Shown: piece after piece, positions 36,704 through 46,615 of the stretch
Position numbering within the stretch: position 1 is the stretch's first letter
Layout: every line of letters begins with the position of its first letter
Assembly: GCA_964640655.1 (NCBI GenBank)
Contig: CAZXFT010000020.1
Location: 1 to 53,902 of the forward strand
Reading direction: 5' to 3'
DNA length: 53,902 nucleotides
From: BJGO01 sp964640655
Lineage (GTDB): Bacteria; Bacteroidota; Bacteroidia; Chitinophagales; UBA10324
Program-made: the position numbers and the translations under genes
Notes under the pieces: generated by a model
Told to the model about the DNA's origin: nothing
Database searches by the model: none
Seen by the model: the letters and a program-made list of their open reading frames with translations, nothing else

Positions 36704-39114
36704 CGGAGTAAGCTAATATTACCCTTTAGAACTTTAGACTCGTTGTAGCCGGGTAATGCATACTGTATCACATAAACGTAGACACCTATAGAAGCCGGCC
36801 CATTAATATAATTGCCATCCCAACCTAGCTCTATGCTGTTGCTTTCAAATACTTTTTTACCCCATCTGTCATAAATACTCATCAGGTATAATGATGGCGT
36901 TTTGATAAACCAGGGAATAAAAATATCGTTTATCCCATCGCTGTTTGGAGAAAAAGCATTGGGTACAAAGATGAAAGTGGCATCATTAATTTTTACAGTG
37001 AAATCATATTGTGCAGAACAACCATAGACATTTGTAATTAAGTAATACAACTGTTGCGTTCCGGATCCTGTAAACTCATATAATAAAGATGTGCTGTCAC
37101 ATGAAAGCAAATTAATTGTATCGTTATTCAGAATGAGTAAACAATCATCAGCACCCGAAGATTGAAGATAGATGTTTGCAGAAAAAGAATTATTGATGGC
37201 TGATGCGCTGACAGATTGTATCACTGGTATTGGATTTACTTGAGTAAGACAATATGATGTGTCGAAGCAATAATTATTGTTGTCGGCAACCAATGAAATT
37301 AGTATTATCCCTGTATCAGTAAAATTATAGTAAAGCGATGGGTCGTTATTTTGATATGAACCATTAACAAACCATTGGTAGGAGGTTGCATTTTGTGAAT
37401 TGTTTTGAATACTTATGTTCCCAACGCATATTTCACCAGGGCAATTAATTATAGCTTGAGGTCTCGTTATCACATCCACTGAATAGTTGAGACTCGAAGA
37501 GCAATTATTGGCATCGTATCCTACAACTGTGTATGTAATAGAAGTAGCAGGATAGAGTATTGCATTATTACTATTAATTGTCACTGATGACGATGGATCC
37601 CAAATAATATTGTCAGCGCCATTAATACTTACCAAAGCACTATTACCGAAACATATTGATAAAGGACTTGCAGGTACTGCACTTAAAACAGGTGGTTCAA
37701 ATACCTGAACCGTTAAAAATGTGTCCTTAGTGCAGTTACCCGATATGGCAGTTATGGTATATGTGGTATTTACAAGTGGTAGCAAAGTGTATTGAAATGG
37801 CAAGGGCATTTGATTGAAGTTCGGTGTCCAGATAAATGTATTGGAACCACTTGTTGTCACATTTATTGCTTGATTTTGGCATATAGATGTATCGTAAACA
37901 GATAAGTTAATCTGAGGCTGTGGCACAACTGTTACTACTAGAGTTGAGGATACTGTACATCCGCTGTTGTTAGTGCCTACAATTGTGTAAGTTGTTGTAA
38001 AATTTGGTGATGCATTAACTGTCGCTCCGGTTGAAGAATTAACTGATGATGTTGGAGACCACGAGAATGATGCTGCACCATTAGCTGAAAGTACTGTGCT
38101 ATTGCCTGAACAAATTATTGATGGAGAGGCATTCACTGAAACTATTGGTGTTGGAGCAGATGATATGATTATAAATGCCTGACTACAACAGCCTGCTGTA
38201 TTACATACACTGTATTGAAAGCTGGCACTCCCTGTAAATGATGCTGATGGAGTAAATGTGATAGTTCCGTTAGTAGTATTCACATCTGAAATAAGACCTT
38301 GTGTAAAAGCTGGAGCTACAGCAATACTTAAAGTTGTGCTGTCTAAATCAGGATTAATTCCCTGTACATCATTTTGTAATACGTTTATAGTAATAGAGTT
38401 TGAGCCCTGACAAATAAATGCCGTGTCATTTTCGAGTAACGGCTCTTGACCAGTTAGAATCTCACGAAGAATGATATCATCTATGGCTACATCATATCCG
38501 AGAAAACCCCAGTTGGCATTGTAAATACACAATTCTGTGCTTCCGCCTGCACCAGTATTAAAAGTAGAACCATAGAAATGCCATTGCTCATCCTCAGGCA
38601 CAGTCGGACTATTAAATATGGAATTACCATTAACCCGAAACGTGAATGCGGGTTGTCCCTGATTACTGCCTATGGTTAATAAGTTAATGAACCATGCGCC
38701 AAAGCAGTATTCCTTATTGGGTTCAAGGGTAATTTGTGTGCACCATATTTTTTGCTCGGGGCCATTGTTTGGGAAATCAACTACCATCATATTACCACTT
38801 CCTGATGTATGATCCTGAATATTAGATGACCAAGTTATATTGCAGGGAGTAAGTTGATTACTTACCGCAAATGAATACTGACACAAATAATTTCCGCAGC
38901 CATTTCCACCTGTTATGCATGGGCCATTGAAAGTATAATCTGAGGTAAAGTCAGCAAATGGAGCTGTAGCAGTAAAATTTTCAAAGTCTCCGAATATAAT
39001 TTGATTGCTGCCATAACAGCCCGATGGTGTGCAACTAATCTGAGAATAAGTAGGTAAAGTAAGAAGCAGGCATAATAATGTAACATATGCTATGATTCTT
39101 AATATGGCAGACAT
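36700..39114 (-). CDS. secreted Ig/PKD-like protein with T9SS type B sorting domain
   Basis: 804 residues from the ATG at 39114, which gives signal peptide MSAILRIIAYVTLLCLLLTL-PTYSQ; an upstream TTG at 39132 is rejected. Residues about 30-215 form a jelly-roll/CBM-like region (DFENFTATAPFADF ... 'YDVAIDDIIL'). A cadherin-like module follows (ITINVLQNDVQG, 'SASFQYSVCNTAGCC'), then three to four Ig/PKD-like repeats (SIICSGNSTVLSANGAASFS). The C-terminus has FVPNAFSPNSDGINDIF, 'IYDRWGKKVFES', 'GWDGNY' and 'GVYVYVIQY', a type B sorting domain for T9SS export. It lies 21 bp after the ABC-F gene and is coupled to the DUF4846 gene. Confidence 0.88.
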   Translation of the reverse strand: MSAILRIIAYVTLLCLLLTLPTYSQISCTPSGCYGSNQIIFGDFENFTATAPFADFTSDYTFNGPCITGGNGCGNYLCQYSFAVSNQLTPCNITWSSNIQDHTSGSGNMMVVDFPNNGPEQKIWCTQITLEPNKEYCFGAWFINLLTIGSNQGQPAFTFRVNGNSIFNSPTVPEDEQWHFYGSTFNTGAGGSTELCIYNANWGFLGYDVAIDDIILREILTGQEPLLENDTAFICQGSNSITINVLQNDVQGINPDLDSTTLSIAVAPAFTQGLISDVNTTNGTITFTPSASFTGSASFQYSVCNTAGCCSQAFIIISSAPTPIVSVNASPSIICSGNSTVLSANGAASFSWSPTSSVNSSTGATVNASPNFTTTYTIVGTNNSGCTVSSTLVVTVVPQPQINLSVYDTSICQNQAINVTTSGSNTFIWTPNFNQMPLPFQYTLLPLVNTTYTITAISGNCTKDTFLTVQVFEPPVLSAVPASPLSICFGNSALVSINGADNIIWDPSSSVTINSNNAILYPATSITYTVVGYDANNCSSSLNYSVDVITRPQAIINCPGEICVGNISIQNNSQNATSYQWFVNGSYQNNDPSLYYNFTDTGIILISLVADNNNYCFDTSYCLTQVNPIPVIQSVSASAINNSFSANIYLQSSGADDCLLILNNDTINLLSCDSTSLLYEFTGSGTQQLYYLITNVYGCSAQYDFTVKINDATFIFVPNAFSPNSDGINDIFIPWFIKTPSLYLMSIYDRWGKKVFESNSIELGWDGNYINGPASIGVYVYVIQYALPGYNESKVLKGNISLLR

Positions 39115-39135
39115 AATGCCAAATATACTCAAGTG

Positions 39136-41043
39136 TTAGTTGAAGTGAGAACGTGTTGTATTCAAATTCTCCCAATGCTTCATTTCTTGATCCAGTAAAA
39201 TTTTTAATTGGTCATACGATTGTACCTTCAATTGTAAATCGTTGGTACTAAGTGAAGCAGGATTGGCTAATATGCTTTCAAGAGTCGCTATCTCCTGTTC
39301 CAACTCTTCAATTTTCCTCTCCGCTTTTTGAATTTGATTGTCAAGCTTTTTTAATTCTTTTTCATTTGTTACTGATGCATTCTTAGGTGCAGAATTTTTA
39401 TTGCTTTGTTTTCGCTCTAGTTCCTGTAATGAATCAATATTACGTGATGCAAGAAAATCATCTATATCGCCGATGTGTTCCTTTACAGTTCCTCCTTTGA
39501 AATAGAAAAGTTTATTGGTTAATCCCTGAAGAAAATCTCTATCGTGTGAAACAACGATTAAGGTTCCATTGAAATTCATCAAAGCTTCTTTCAGGATTTC
39601 TTTAGAACGCATATCAAGGTGATTGGTTGGCTCGTCCATAACCAAAACATTGTGGGGTTCCAATAGAAGACACGCTAATGCCAATCTGGATTTTTCGCCT
39701 CCACTCAGCACTTTAACTTTCTTATCAATATCATTTCCACCAAACAAGAATGCACCGAGCAATGAACGTACTCTTGTTCTTATTTCACCAAAAGCCTTTT
39801 TATCGACTGTATCAAAGACCGTTTCGTTACCGTCTAATTTTTCTGCTTGATGCTGTGCGTAATATCCAATATTAACATTGTGACCAATCACAATTTCACC
39901 GTCTGTAATATTTTCATCACCAACCAACATTTTGGCAAGTGTAGTTTTGCCTTCTCCGTTTCTGCCAACAAATGCAACACGATCACCACGTTGTATATCG
40001 AAGTTGATGTCGTTTAATATTTTTTTATCTCCATATGCTTTAAATACATGTTCTGCACGTAATGCACTAATACCTGAACGGGGTGCATCTGGAAAACGAA
40101 AACGCATAGCTGAATTGTCTTCATCTTCAATCTCTATGCGTTCGGTGCGATCTAACTGTTTGATCAATGATTGAGCAAACTTGGCTTTGTTGGCCTTTGC
40201 ACGAAACTTTTCAATCAACTGTTCTGTACGCTCAATTTCTCTTTGCTGGTTCTTTTGAGCAGCAAGTACGGTGGCGCGTCGTTCTTTACGAAGTAACACA
40301 TACTTACTGTAATTGGCTTTATAGTCTTCAATCTTGTTATTGGTAATTTCAATAGTACGTGTAGTTACGTTATCCAGAAAACGTTTGTCGTGAGATACCA
40401 AAATGATAGCACCCATAAAGTCTTTCATAAACCCTTCAAGCCAGGTGATAGATTCTATGTCAAGGTGATTGGTAGGCTCGTCCAGTAACAGAAGGTTCGG
40501 CTTCGATAATAGAATTTTAGCTAATTCCACGCGCATTTGCCAGCCGCCACTAAACTGCTTCAATGGTCGGTCAAAATCAGTTCTTTCAAAACCAAGTCCG
40601 AGTAAAACCTTTTCGGTTTCTTCATTCATATTGGCAGCGCCAAGTAAATGATGCCTTTCGTTGGCTTCGTGCAAATCGTCGAGCCACTGCATATACTCGT
40701 CACCATCGTGAGTGGTAGTGGTTGTAATCTTATGTTCTAAATCAGCAATTTCTTTTTCCAACTCTTTAATTTCTTTAAATGCAGTCAGCGATTCTTCAAA
40801 AACAGAAGCATCACTCTTGGTTTTTAAATCTTGAGTGAGAAATCCGATACGGCAGTGCCGTGGCATGCTGATAGATCCTTCAGAAGGGTTTTGTATACCC
40901 GCAATTATTTTAAGTAGAGTAGATTTTCCTGCACCATTTTTCCCGACTAATCCAATGCGATCGCGGTCGTTGATAAGGAAGGTAATATTTTCGAAGAGGA
41001 CTTCACCGCCAAAATAAACGGCGATATTATTTAAATTGATCAC
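39136..41043 (-). CDS. ABC-F family ATPase (Uup-like)
   Basis: 635 residues from a GTG start. Two ABC cassettes without membrane segments: Walker A 'GLVGKNGAGKSTLL' and 'AFVGRNGEGKTTLA'; signatures 'FSGGWQMRVELAK' and 'LSGGEKSRLALA'; Walker B 'LLLLDEPTNHLD' and 'VLVMDEPTNHLD'. The linker between them is the charged helical arm typical of ABC-F. The C-terminus (about 555-635) is a coiled coil, as in Uup. ABC-F proteins bind the ribosome E site and relieve stalling. A housekeeping role is more likely than antibiotic resistance. It leads the minus-strand unit that also carries the type B protein and DUF4846. Confidence 0.95.
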   Translation of the reverse strand: MINLNNIAVYFGGEVLFENITFLINDRDRIGLVGKNGAGKSTLLKIIAGIQNPSEGSISMPRHCRIGFLTQDLKTKSDASVFEESLTAFKEIKELEKEIADLEHKITTTTTHDGDEYMQWLDDLHEANERHHLLGAANMNEETEKVLLGLGFERTDFDRPLKQFSGGWQMRVELAKILLSKPNLLLLDEPTNHLDIESITWLEGFMKDFMGAIILVSHDKRFLDNVTTRTIEITNNKIEDYKANYSKYVLLRKERRATVLAAQKNQQREIERTEQLIEKFRAKANKAKFAQSLIKQLDRTERIEIEDEDNSAMRFRFPDAPRSGISALRAEHVFKAYGDKKILNDINFDIQRGDRVAFVGRNGEGKTTLAKMLVGDENITDGEIVIGHNVNIGYYAQHQAEKLDGNETVFDTVDKKAFGEIRTRVRSLLGAFLFGGNDIDKKVKVLSGGEKSRLALACLLLEPHNVLVMDEPTNHLDMRSKEILKEALMNFNGTLIVVSHDRDFLQGLTNKLFYFKGGTVKEHIGDIDDFLASRNIDSLQELERKQSNKNSAPKNASVTNEKELKKLDNQIQKAERKIEELEQEIATLESILANPASLSTNDLQLKVQSYDQLKILLDQEMKHWENLNTTRSHFN

Positions 41044-41064
41044 TGGGCTGTTTTAAACAAGCCG

Positions 41065-41072
41065 CAAAAGTA
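41065..41072 (-). promoter_or_regulatory. -7 element upstream of the ABC-F gene
   Basis: Minus-strand TACTTTTG matches TAnnTTTG, with its G 22 bp from the GTG start. A -33 TTTG is not evident. The same octamer and following GCG serve tRNA-Leu at 8803-8810. Confidence 0.4.
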
Positions 41073-41160
41073 ATTGAAGATGTTGAGTGATGAAGTGTTG
41101 CCTTGTTTTTTGCGTTGCACTATATACCAGGTTATGATCATGGATATGAGCATAAAAATC

Positions 41161-44100
41161 TTATTGTTTTATCAGGTTACAATGATAAATGCTACCATTA
41201 GTTAATAAAACAGATACCAGATATAGTCCTGATGGTTCATTTTGTATATTAATCTCTTTGGTTTGATTACTGAGGATAATGGTGTTAGTTCCAAGCACAT
41301 CAAATACCCTAATCATAGCAATCTCCGATTGTTGTAAGCCTGAATACACCAGTTGCGCTACTCCATTTCCAGGATTTGGTTGAACCTGAATAGTGATGGT
41401 AGAAGTACTGCAAGAGTGAACAAATGAAATATTGGAAAATTCGAATTTGCCGTCTATGTCTACTTGTTTCAAACGATAGTAAGCATCCTGATTAGATCTT
41501 GTTTGATACTTGTAATGCTTGATAGTATATGATGTTCCATGTGCTTCAATGTTATCAAGGTCTTTCCAGTTGCGACCATCTATACTTTGTTGAACTATAA
41601 AGTGCTTGGAATTTAATTCCGATAGTGTGGTCCACTGTAACAGATGCTGTTCACCTGAACAGGTAGCATTAAAGTTTGCCAACTGAACAGGTAAAGGATT
41701 TCCTCCGCCTGAGGCATTACCTAATGTAAAGATGCTGAATGAAGAGAATGAGCCTGAAGTGATGCTGCCGCTGTTATTGCCGGTAGCAGAACCACCTATG
41801 TTAGTCCATTCCGAAGGACAATCAGCACCTGAACTTTTTATTACTTTCAGGTTTGTGTAGTCCAATACACCATCGTTATTACCATAGTATAATTCAACAA
41901 TTGCTGAACTTAATCCTGCTGCATCATCAGAGCGATTGATTTTCCAATAGTGTACGGCAGAGATATTCGATATCCCGGCAGGTTTTGGAGTACACGTTAA
42001 TGCATTGGCATCACTGTTAAAAAGTTCAGCAGTGTAAGTATACGCTGTTGAGTTACTATGTGTAACTGAAAGTTGTACCGGACGGTGATCTCCATTTTTA
42101 CCAACCGGCAACACTAATGTTGAGCTGCCATTTATTGCCATTGTTATTTGAAAAGGCCCATCTACATAAGAGGAGCTATTTCCTAAAGAAACGATTGCTG
42201 AATGGTTGGTAACACTTAAAATATTAGTTGCTGTAGTAAATATAGTTCCACTAGTTAATGTAAGTGCGGTTGATATCTGAATAGGTATTTCAAGTGTAAT
42301 GCTTCCTCCTGTTCCGTTGTTTGCTGTTAGACGTTTAAATATTGGAGGGTATGAAGCATCACCTTGTATGTATTGTGCTGATGTACCGGTCATACTAACA
42401 ATACCGGCATCATTACCGAAAGTGATTGAGGCGTTGCTTCCTGATGTAGAAATATTTTTTGAAAAAGAGCAAGTGGTGTTCGAAGCAGGATTCAGTAGGC
42501 CACTTCCTGTTTTAATAAATGTAGCATTACCATTAAAAACATCTGCGGTTGAACTTGCCAATGTCATAGTACCGCTACCATTGTTTTTAATGGTGGCATC
42601 CTGATTAAAAGTATTTCCACCGGTAGAAATGTTAGAGGTGCTGCCGGTTTTTTCTAAGTATGCTGTTCCATTAAAAGTTGTTCCATTGAAAAATATCTGT
42701 GGACTCGAAAAACTTACATTACCATTAAATGTGCAGTTGTTCTGAATGCGAAGAATTGCAGTGCCTGTAAATGAGAGCGATTGCGCTGTTGAACCTACTT
42801 GAGTAAAGTTTCTCAACTGTACCGTACCGCTGCTTACTCCACCGCCACCTACACTAATTGTCTTGCCTGACGAGAGGATAGCACTACCTGTTCCCTGTCC
42901 GAATCGTATGCTTCCACTACCTGTATTGTTAATATTGATGTTGCCATTGAATTGCGTTGCATCACTGTCATCGTTATGTGCGACATATAAAATACCGCTG
43001 GTTGTATTGGTGAAAGTAGCACCTGCGTTGAAGATATCATTGTTAACTGCGGACATAGTAATGTTCCCATTACCATTCTTAATCAAAGTAACATCACCGT
43101 TAAATGTATTTCCACCATCTGAACTTGTACCAAAGAAAGAGGTGTATGTAAATGATGCTGCCTGATGGTAAGTAGCGCCATTCAGGTATATGCGTGGAAA
43201 GTTCAGTGTGATGTTGCCGTTAAAAACGGTTCCTTTTTCTAAATATATGATAGCATCATCACTACCACTTAATGTTTGTGATGTGCTGCCAAGCTGTATA
43301 AAGTTGTATAACCTCAATGAGCCTGATATATAGCCGGAGCCATATTCGTTGATAGTCTTAGAACTCGCTAATCCTATAGTGCCATTATTTTCTCCGAATA
43401 TTATTGTGCCACCGTTTGAGATTTGACCGTAAACATTTTGATTTAAAGAATTTGAATTGCCAGAATAAGCAATACTGATTTTCCCCGACCCTGCATTGTT
43501 AAGATATAACTGACCGTTATAGGTAGAAGAAGTTGTATATTCAGGAATAAGGTTCGATGAACCATTCACTGTGAATGTAACTTGAGCATTGTATGTGTTG
43601 CCGCCATTCATTTGTAATGTGCCACCACCATTCACAGTGATAGTACATGTGTTGTTAAATGTAGCACCTCCTGTTCCTGTAATTGTGCTGCTGCCGGTTT
43701 GCGTTATGTTTATTGTTCCGTTTATGGTTCCGCCATCAACTTGAACCAGTCCGCTTGTTATTTCTAAATTGCATGAACTGTTGGTAGTAAAGCTGCCTAA
43801 GGTACAGGTTTGGGACGTGGAACCATTTACAGTAAATGTTCCATTGGTTAGTGTGCCTCCATTTAAGGTAACAGTACCGTTGATAGTAAGATTGTATCCG
43901 TTTATATCGAGTGTACCCGAGTTGATCGTGAAAGTACTTGGAGTACTTGAACCATCATATAGAGGATTATTGCTCGAACTATTTATGATTACAGCATCGC
44001 TTCCGGATGGAACCCCTGAAGGTGTCCAGTTGCTGCTGTTACTCCAGGCTGATGATACCGAACCATTCCATGTGTAAGTGGTTTGTGCATACGACTTCAA

Positions 44101-44238
44101 TCCGCCGATAACTATAAAGAGAACAAAAAATATCAGACTAAGCTGTAATAATCCCTTGCCTTTAGCAAGATTTGTGTTTTGTTTCTGAAGTGTTAATGGT
44201 AGTAAAGTAGAATCAGTGTATGTGCGATTTTTTTTCAG
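41161..44238 (-). CDS. repeat-rich secreted protein with T9SS type A sorting domain; no normal start codon
   Basis: About 1025 residues if the in-frame CTG at 44238 starts it; the first ATG/GTG/TTG codon is a TTG at 44100, which would begin inside the signal peptide (KSYAQ cleavage region). Upstream of 44100 the frame stays open and encodes a proper signal peptide: a basic leader, then 'LLQLSLIFFVLFIVIGGLKS'. The body is Gly/Ser/Thr/Asn-rich, with 25 or so rungs such as NGTVTLNGGTLTNGT and NNGSGTMTLASSTADVFNGN, like an autotransporter-type beta-helix. At about 760-860 of the short form is a fibronectin-like region ('LLQWTTLSELNSKHFIVQQS', 'YYRLKQVDIDG'). The end is a type A sorting domain (VQPNPGNGVAQLVY). 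Confidence 0.8.
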   Translation of the reverse strand: MKKNRTYTDSTLLPLTLQKQNTNLAKGKGLLQLSLIFFVLFIVIGGLKSYAQTTYTWNGSVSSAWSNSSNWTPSGVPSGSDAVIINSSSNNPLYDGSSTPSTFTINSGTLDINGYNLTINGTVTLNGGTLTNGTFTVNGSTSQTCTLGSFTTNSSCNLEITSGLVQVDGGTINGTINITQTGSSTITGTGGATFNNTCTITVNGGGTLQMNGGNTYNAQVTFTVNGSSNLIPEYTTSSTYNGQLYLNNAGSGKISIAYSGNSNSLNQNVYGQISNGGTIIFGENNGTIGLASSKTINEYGSGYISGSLRLYNFIQLGSTSQTLSGSDDAIIYLEKGTVFNGNITLNFPRIYLNGATYHQAASFTYTSFFGTSSDGGNTFNGDVTLIKNGNGNITMSAVNNDIFNAGATFTNTTSGILYVAHNDDSDATQFNGNININNTGSGSIRFGQGTGSAILSSGKTISVGGGGVSSGTVQLRNFTQVGSTAQSLSFTGTAILRIQNNCTFNGNVSFSSPQIFFNGTTFNGTAYLEKTGSTSNISTGGNTFNQDATIKNNGSGTMTLASSTADVFNGNATFIKTGSGLLNPASNTTCSFSKNISTSGSNASITFGNDAGIVSMTGTSAQYIQGDASYPPIFKRLTANNGTGGSITLEIPIQISTALTLTSGTIFTTATNILSVTNHSAIVSLGNSSSYVDGPFQITMAINGSSTLVLPVGKNGDHRPVQLSVTHSNSTAYTYTAELFNSDANALTCTPKPAGISNISAVHYWKINRSDDAAGLSSAIVELYYGNNDGVLDYTNLKVIKSSGADCPSEWTNIGGSATGNNSGSITSGSFSSFSIFTLGNASGGGNPLPVQLANFNATCSGEQHLLQWTTLSELNSKHFIVQQSIDGRNWKDLDNIEAHGTSYTIKHYKYQTRSNQDAYYRLKQVDIDGKFEFSNISFVHSCSTSTITIQVQPNPGNGVAQLVYSGLQQSEIAMIRVFDVLGTNTIILSNQTKEINIQNEPSGLYLVSVLLTNGSIYHCNLIKQ

Positions 44239-44345
44239 GTTAAATAAATTAATACTAGGCGTCTTAACGGCAGGTATTTGAAATGGTTACAAGGAATATG
44301 AAAAAAATCTTTTTACTTGAACACTCTAGTTTGTGCTCGCACTAA

Positions 44346-44437
44346 TGGCGGAGAGAGAGGGATTCGAACCCTCGATACCACTTTCGCAGTATACACACTT
44401 TCCAGGCGTGCTCCTTAAACCACTCGGACATCTCTCC
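44346..44437 (-). tRNA. tRNA-Ser (anticodon GGA)
   Basis: Type II tRNA with long variable arm. Acceptor stem GGAGAGA (44437-44431) pairs with TCTCTCC; discriminator G; CCA is encoded (44348-44346). The anticodon loop CTGGAAA gives GGA, reading UCC and UCU. A minus-strand CAAATTTG about 24-31 bp upstream is a one-mismatch -7 box. Confidence 0.95.
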
Positions 44438-44581
44438 GTGATGTCCCATTTAAAAATGGTGTGCAAATTTGATTAAAATAATTTAATGAGTCACAGTTTT
44501 ACCAGCGTTCATGTAATTGATGACAATCTCACCACACTAACTTCGTTATTTTCGCCAACCCGTTAATAGCCGATTCTTTTA

Positions 44582-46615
44582 ATGTCATTTATTTATCCAA
44601 CATTTTTATGGGCCTTAGCAGCATTAAGCATTCCGATTATCGTTCACTTGTTTAGTTTCAGGAGATATAAAACTATATACTTTCCTAATGTGCTTTTTCT
44701 TCAGGAAGTAAAAAAGGAAAGTGATTCCCGCACACGAATCAAACATTGGCTCATATTGGCTTCCCGTATTCTAGCTTTATCGTTTATCATATTTGCATTT
44801 GCTCAACCGATTATTAACAATGACCAAGCTGTAGTAAAAAAAGGTAAAAAAGCAGTCAGCATATATATAGACAACTCCTTTAGCATGTCTGCAGTGCAGA
44901 ATGATATATCTCTTTTAGAAACTGCCAAATCCAAAGCACGCGAGATAATTAATGCCTACGCACCCGATGATGATTTTCAGATTCTAACAAATACACTTGA
45001 AGGCATACAACAACGCTTCGTAAACCGCGATCAAGCCAACTTAATTATAGATGATGTTAAAACTTCGGCACAATGGCGCTCATTAAGTGAAATAGCTGCT
45101 TTGCAGAATCAATATCTTACACAGGCCGATGTTCAGAATCGAGTAGCTTATATTATTTCAGACTTCCAAAAATCATTCTCAGATTTTGAAAAGGTTAAAA
45201 AAGACTCTCTTATAATTTGTCAGTATATCAAGTTACAAAGTAGTTACACCAACAATATCAGTATAGACTCGTGTTGGCTCGAAAAACCCTTGCAGTTAAA
45301 GGGTGAGCAGGTAAAACTTTTCGTGAAAATTTCTAACTACGGTAATGAATCAATAACCGATGGTCAATTAACTATTGAACAGGATGGGCAAACTAAAGCA
45401 ATAGCTACTTATAACATTGAAGCAAATTCAAATTCCATTGACACGTTAATTTTCTCAAACAATGACGCGGGCTGGAAAGCCTACACCGTGCGCATTCAGG
45501 ATTATCCGGTTTCCTATGACGATGTCTATTATATATCTTTTGAAAGTGTGGACAAAATTCCGGTCTTGATTATTAATGACACAAAACCAAATGCTTACCT
45601 CACAGCGTTATTTTCACAGGCACAACGCTTTGAACTCACTCAAACCCAAGTCTCTAATATACAATATGACGCTTTAAACAAATACCGTCTTATAGTACTT
45701 CATGCGCCATCATCTATTTCCGGCGGAATGTTGGAAGCATTAAATTCCATTGTATTGTCCGGTAAAAATGTGCTGCTTGTACCAGCTGCATCAGTTGACA
45801 AAATGGTTTATGAAAGTTTCCTGAAGGACTTATTGAAAATTCAAATCTCAAATTGGGTCAATTCCGATTGGCAAACAGATCAGTTTAACCTACAACACCC
45901 GCTGTTTAAAGATTTGTTTGAAAATACACCACGCAATATGTCTTTACCATATGGCAAAGGGTATTATCCGATTTCTGTTTTGTCAAACTCGGCTGCGCAA
46001 AATTTATTTGCAACCGTTAGCGACAAACCTTTATGTATGTCTATTGCTGTTGGCAAAGGACAATTTTATTTCTCTGCGATACCATTCGACAAGGCGTATA
46101 ATAACTTTACGATGAACGCACTTTTTGCTCCCATACTTTTCAAAATGTGCCTTCCTCAGTCCTTTACTGAAAATTTATCTTATCAAATAGGGGGCTCAGA
46201 TATAATTCACATACCTCAGATTGCCGGTTCAAAAGAGCAACTGCTGAAGTTAAAAGGTGATACCGAAGAAGTACTTCCACAACAAAGGGTATTGGGTCAA
46301 GAAACACAATTGATGACAACACAATTGAATAATACCGGAATATATTCAGTAACGGATGGCATCAATAATAGCACTATCAGAAAAGTAGCATTGAACTATA
46401 ACCGCAGAGAATCGAACATCGCCTGCAGAACCGAAGATGAACTGAATCAATTTTCTGAATCTAATGGATCTCAATGGATAAATGCATCACAACAATCTAA
46501 TCTTACACAGCGAATTACAGAGCATTCACAAGGCATACCCCTGTGGAAATATTGCATTACATTTGCTCTTGCCTTTTTAGTAATTGAAATTTTATTGCTC
46601 AAATTTTTTCGATAA
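44582..46615 (+). CDS. BatA-domain / von Willebrand A membrane protein
   Basis: 677 residues. The N-terminus is the BatA domain: two membrane segments (about 8-24 and 56-76) around 'IPIIVHLFSFRRYKTIYFPN' and 'IKHWLILASRILALSFIIFA'. A von Willebrand A-like domain follows, with a DxSxS metal site at 97-101 (DNSFS). Residues about 235-320 look like an Ig-like domain, and 340-520 like a glutamine-amidotransferase-type fold. A last membrane segment lies at about 655-673. Such proteins are found in Bacteroidota envelope clusters and are sometimes linked to aerotolerance, but the function is not known. Its TAA is directly followed by the ATG of the next gene. Confidence 0.88.
   Translation: MSFIYPTFLWALAALSIPIIVHLFSFRRYKTIYFPNVLFLQEVKKESDSRTRIKHWLILASRILALSFIIFAFAQPIINNDQAVVKKGKKAVSIYIDNSFSMSAVQNDISLLETAKSKAREIINAYAPDDDFQILTNTLEGIQQRFVNRDQANLIIDDVKTSAQWRSLSEIAALQNQYLTQADVQNRVAYIISDFQKSFSDFEKVKKDSLIICQYIKLQSSYTNNISIDSCWLEKPLQLKGEQVKLFVKISNYGNESITDGQLTIEQDGQTKAIATYNIEANSNSIDTLIFSNNDAGWKAYTVRIQDYPVSYDDVYYISFESVDKIPVLIINDTKPNAYLTALFSQAQRFELTQTQVSNIQYDALNKYRLIVLHAPSSISGGMLEALNSIVLSGKNVLLVPAASVDKMVYESFLKDLLKIQISNWVNSDWQTDQFNLQHPLFKDLFENTPRNMSLPYGKGYYPISVLSNSAAQNLFATVSDKPLCMSIAVGKGQFYFSAIPFDKAYNNFTMNALFAPILFKMCLPQSFTENLSYQIGGSDIIHIPQIAGSKEQLLKLKGDTEEVLPQQRVLGQETQLMTTQLNNTGIYSVTDGINNSTIRKVALNYNRRESNIACRTEDELNQFSESNGSQWINASQQSNLTQRITEHSQGIPLWKYCITFALAFLVIEILLLKFFR

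Noticed and set aside
42299..44077. Long plus-strand frames antisense to the repeat-rich protein
   Set aside because: They arise from the repetitive Gly/Thr/Asn codons of the minus-strand gene; composition is not that of a real protein.
41161..44100. CRISPR-like periodicity
   Set aside because: The repeats are imperfect, in frame and protein-coding; there are no regular spacers and no cas genes anywhere in the window.
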